Position numbers and translations under genes: made by a program. The notes below the pieces were generated by a model. It did no database searches. It was not told where the DNA came from and saw nothing but the letters and a program-made list of their open reading frames with translations. This document shows positions 5,895 through 8,907 of a stretch of DNA of 8,907 nucleotides, piece by piece. Source of the DNA: Halieaceae bacterium (GTDB lineage: Bacteria; Pseudomonadota; Gammaproteobacteria; Pseudomonadales; Halieaceae); the NCBI GenBank assembly GCA_002705465.1, contig PAGS01000079.1, positions 21,553-30,459 on the forward strand, in the 5' to 3' direction. Each line of letters starts with the position of its first letter. Position 1 is the stretch's first letter.

Positions 5895-8888
5895 ATGAAC
5901 CCTAAGTTTTTAGAGCGAAGTTTACTAGCCGTAGGAGTGCTCGTCGCAACACTCTCTGTTACGGCAGCGTCCCTAGCGCAGGAATACGCCAGTGAGGAAG
6001 TAACAGATGAAGAACTAGAGGAGGAAATCATCGAGACAATCATAGTCACTGGTACCCGTCTTCAACGAAGCAGTTTCGATACCACGCAACCGTCTACCAG
6101 TTTCGACTCTGAATTTATTTTGAACAACGGCTTCAACAACACAGCCGAAGCGATCCTGGCGCTGCCTCAAATGGCTTTGACGGGCACCAGCCTAGCAGAT
6201 GCCAGCGGAGACGCTGATCGCAACGTCGGGCAAACTTTTGCCAATCTTTATAACTTGGGCACCCAGCGGACACTAACGCTGATCAATGGCCGCAGAACTG
6301 TCTCAGGTAACGCGCCTACAGCTTTCGGTGCAACCGGTGGTTCTCAGGTGGATCTGAATACTATCCCCACCTCATTGGTCGAGCGTGTCGAGGTCGTGTC
6401 GATCGGTGGTGCACCGATTTATGGTTCAGATGCCATCGCTGGCGTCGTCAACGTTCAGATGAAGCGCGATTTTGAGGGGTTTGAGGTGGATATTGGCTCC
6501 GGTGCTGCTGCCGATGGCGGCGATGCATGGGAGCACCGTATTGGCGTGACGGCAGGCTTCAACTTTGCTGACGGCCGCGGCAACATGGCCGTGGGTTATG
6601 AGTACAACAAAACAGACTCGGTTGTATACAACGATCGAGATTACACCCGAGCGTATTATTACGATTTTGATAACCCCAACTACGACCCAGACGACCCCTC
6701 CACGGGTACCGCCAAGTATTACGCGCCGGGTCGGTCAATTCCTATTGTGACTCGACAGGGCGTGCCAGGTTCGAATCCCGGGCCGGTGCTGTTTGCCTTT
6801 GGTATTGGATACCTGACAAACCCTGAAACCGGGAATGCCCTGACGTTTGACGACAATGGTCGGCTGACTGATTTTAATCTCGGCAAGGCGACTGGAAACG
6901 CCATCACTTTTGAAGGCGGGGACGGACTGTTGTTACAAGACTATGGCGCCATTCGCGCTCCAATAGAACGGCACCTGGTTAATGTGTTTGGACACTATGA
7001 CATTACCGACAACATCTCGGCGTTCTGGGAAGCCAATCTGTATCGAGGCAAATCTGCTGATCCGAACGCGCAGCCCTTTTACCAGTCAGCGTTATTCGGC
7101 GGTGATTCCACGTCATTGGAAATCCCTCTGAGTAACCCTTACATCGACCCAGCCGACAGAGCGTTATTAGTCGCGGCGGGTGCGGGGGAATCGATTTGGC
7201 TTCAAAAGGCGATGGACGATCTTGCACAAAGCGGCATCACCGAGGGTGAGACCGACACCATTCGCTTGATTGGCGGATTTGAGGGTCAGTTCGAACTTAT
7301 GGATCGAGACTTTAAGTGGGACATTTCTTACAACCGCGGGGTTAGTGAGAGCTCGACCAACAATACGCAGCTGATCGAAGATAACTACCGCGAAGCACTC
7401 GATGTCGTGGTTAATGATGCTGGAGAGATTGTGTGTTCTAGCGGGAACCCTGACTGCGTTCCACTGAACGTATTGGGTATCGTCACCGATCCTGCGGCGA
7501 TCGACTATGTCACTACGCAGGCATACGAAGACGCGAAGATGACACAGAATGTGTTCCAGATGAACTTGTCAGGGGACATTATCTCTCTTCCCGGCGGCCC
7601 AATGCAGGTGGGTATCGGATACGAGCAGCGTAAAGAGACTGGTGATTATCGCCCCGATGATTTCCTGGCTAACGGTCGCGGTAGAACCGCAGCGCTGGCG
7701 CCAATGGCTGGCGGGTTTGATACCAAGGAATACTATGTAGAGACGATCATGCCGTTGATTGATCCAGATTGGCTACCCGTCCTCTCCGCTGTAGAGCTTG
7801 AGGCGGCGTATCGTGAGGTAGATCACTCAAATGCTGGACGAGACGATACCTGGAATGTTGGTGCACGCGTTGTTTTGGACATTCCAGTTGTTGGTGAGCT
7901 GACACTCAGAGGCAACGTGACTGAGGCTGTCAGAGCACCATCTATTGTCGAATTGTTCTTGCCTCAGTCTGAGACATTCGCTTTCGCGAACGACCCTTGT
8001 GACCCGCGTTATCTGGATTCGGGCCCATCGCCAGCGACTCGTCGTGCGACTTGTCTTGCAGAAGCTCAGGCATCGGGCGCCAATTATGACCCGGAAACAT
8101 TTGAGTCATTCGTCGTGAACGCCTCGCAAGCCGGCTTAACTGGTGGTAATCCCGACCTCGAGAACGAACGATCAGAGGCATACTCTATCGGCTTTGTCTA
8201 CCGTCCCGCGTTCACTGAAGATCTGACGGTTTCTTTGGATTATGTCGATATCGAACTGACAAATGCCATCGAGAGCCTGGGTCTTGGCACCCTTATGGAG
8301 AGCTGCTACGACAGTGGAGACTTGAGTTCGGCCCCTTGTAATAGCTTCCAGCGGGACGCCAACTTCCAGATCGATGGCTTCCTTACAGGTCAGACCAACG
8401 CGGGATTCAGCATTCTCAAAGCGTACCAGTTAAACTTTCGCTGGAATTTCGATTTCACTGCGATTCCTGGAGCGTTTAGTCTGAATGGCGGCGCCTTCTT
8501 CATCAAAGATGATGAGTTCTCGGTGACCGGTGTTGAGACTGACATTAACGACGTCAAAGGCCTTATTGGCAATTCGGATACTCGGGTAAACCTAGGCTTG
8601 ACTTATCTGCTGAACAACTGGCGCTTCAACTGGCAAACCGCTTATCAGTCCAGCGCTGTTAAGGATAAGGATATTCCGGATCGTTTTTATGACATACCCG
8701 GAATCGACGATTATTGGTTGCACACTGCTTTTGTAGGGTATTCCTTCAACGAAAAAGTTGATTTAAGCCTAGCAGTGCGAAACGTTTTCGATGACGAGCC
8801 GCCTTACGGCATGAACAGTCTGGGTGCAAACGGCATTTATGACCTTATTGGTCGTTATGTCACTGGAAGCATCACGGTGCGCTTCTAG
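5895..8888 (+). CDS. TonB-dependent outer-membrane receptor, substrate unknown
   Basis: The 997-residue product is a complete TonB-dependent transporter of the outer membrane, which takes up a bound ligand using energy passed from TonB-ExbB-ExbD. A signal peptide (basic start, hydrophobic core ~9-28) probably ends at SLA|Q (28/29). A strongly acidic linker (30-48, 10 of 19 residues Asp/Glu) leads to a TonB box-like ETIIVTG (47-53). The plug domain covers ~58-192, with LINGRRTV (129-136), VERVEVVSIGGAPIYGSDAIAGVVNV (central residues 162-187) and its end at KRDFEG. The rest is a large beta-barrel ending in the outer-membrane signature ITVRF with C-terminal Phe. Three cysteine pairs (514/521, 702/720, 804/815) fall in probable loops, as in many large receptors of this subfamily. 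GGAG lies 6 bases before the ATG. No partner gene for a substrate (sugar hydrolase, peptidase, siderophore enzyme, FecIR-type regulator) is in the window, so specificity cannot be assigned. Confidence 0.93.
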   Translation: MNPKFLERSLLAVGVLVATLSVTAASLAQEYASEEVTDEELEEEIIETIIVTGTRLQRSSFDTTQPSTSFDSEFILNNGFNNTAEAILALPQMALTGTSLADASGDADRNVGQTFANLYNLGTQRTLTLINGRRTVSGNAPTAFGATGGSQVDLNTIPTSLVERVEVVSIGGAPIYGSDAIAGVVNVQMKRDFEGFEVDIGSGAAADGGDAWEHRIGVTAGFNFADGRGNMAVGYEYNKTDSVVYNDRDYTRAYYYDFDNPNYDPDDPSTGTAKYYAPGRSIPIVTRQGVPGSNPGPVLFAFGIGYLTNPETGNALTFDDNGRLTDFNLGKATGNAITFEGGDGLLLQDYGAIRAPIERHLVNVFGHYDITDNISAFWEANLYRGKSADPNAQPFYQSALFGGDSTSLEIPLSNPYIDPADRALLVAAGAGESIWLQKAMDDLAQSGITEGETDTIRLIGGFEGQFELMDRDFKWDISYNRGVSESSTNNTQLIEDNYREALDVVVNDAGEIVCSSGNPDCVPLNVLGIVTDPAAIDYVTTQAYEDAKMTQNVFQMNLSGDIISLPGGPMQVGIGYEQRKETGDYRPDDFLANGRGRTAALAPMAGGFDTKEYYVETIMPLIDPDWLPVLSAVELEAAYREVDHSNAGRDDTWNVGARVVLDIPVVGELTLRGNVTEAVRAPSIVELFLPQSETFAFANDPCDPRYLDSGPSPATRRATCLAEAQASGANYDPETFESFVVNASQAGLTGGNPDLENERSEAYSIGFVYRPAFTEDLTVSLDYVDIELTNAIESLGLGTLMESCYDSGDLSSAPCNSFQRDANFQIDGFLTGQTNAGFSILKAYQLNFRWNFDFTAIPGAFSLNGGAFFIKDDEFSVTGVETDINDVKGLIGNSDTRVNLGLTYLLNNWRFNWQTAYQSSAVKDKDIPDRFYDIPGIDDYWLHTAFVGYSFNEKVDLSLAVRNVFDDEPPYGMNSLGANGIYDLIGRYVTGSITVRF

Positions 8889-8907
8889 TCGTCCAGAGAC
8901 AGACCGT

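Noticed and set aside
6765..6781. A tRNA T-arm-like string (CCAGG TTCGAAT CCCGG) inside the receptor gene
   Set aside because: It is in frame and encodes PGSNPG within a continuous 997-codon gene. One of the five stem pairs is mismatched, and no acceptor, D or anticodon arm can be found at the right distances upstream.
8889..8907. Terminator after the receptor gene
   Set aside because: Only 19 bases remain in the window and they show no complete hairpin or T run.

Overview
The window reads as ordinary chromosome from a free-living, probably marine gammaproteobacterium. This is an inference from gene content: a bacterial-type AhcY, a MetK preceded by a fused ArsR/methyltransferase regulator as in pseudomonads and their relatives, a gammaproteobacterial RpiA, and a very large TonB-dependent receptor of the kind abundant in OM60/NOR5 (Halieaceae)-like marine groups. 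I see no insertion sequence, phage gene, tRNA, rRNA or CRISPR array.

Left edge (1-270, + strand): the C-terminal end of an alpha/beta-hydrolase (esterase/lipase type), truncated by the window. It converges on the block that follows.

Centre (312-4739, all - strand, transcribed right to left): a compact S-adenosylmethionine (SAM) cycle cluster, sahR - metK - ahcY - rsmE. SahR is a fused ArsR-type HTH and SAM-methyltransferase-fold protein, expected to sense S-adenosylhomocysteine (SAH). MetK makes SAM from methionine and ATP. AhcY splits SAH to adenosine and homocysteine. RsmE is a SAM-using 16S rRNA methyltransferase that produces SAH. The sahR-metK and metK-ahcY gaps are only 21 and 27 bases, so those three genes are very likely one transcript. 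rsmE follows after 93 bases that hold a GC-rich hairpin. Upstream of sahR is an inverted repeat, ATCAA-N6-TTGAT, whose 6-base spacer is itself the best -10 box of the putative operon promoter. This suggests an autoregulated SahR operon in which the repressor covers the -10 element.

Right half (+ strand): rpiA (ribose-5-phosphate isomerase A, GTG start, strong ribosome binding site) is divergent from the SAM operon. A terminator-like hairpin with a run of seven T lies 50 bases before rpiA with no + strand gene ahead of it, so it may end a small RNA or act as a leader attenuator. After a 243-base intergenic region with two possible RNA hairpins comes a complete 997-residue TonB-dependent outer-membrane receptor of unknown substrate. 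It ends 19 bases before the window edge.

The most interesting element is the self-contained SAM-cycle regulon with its predicted operator. The family is already described, so what is new here is at most the local architecture. The most poorly explained sequence is the rpiA leader with its orphan terminator.
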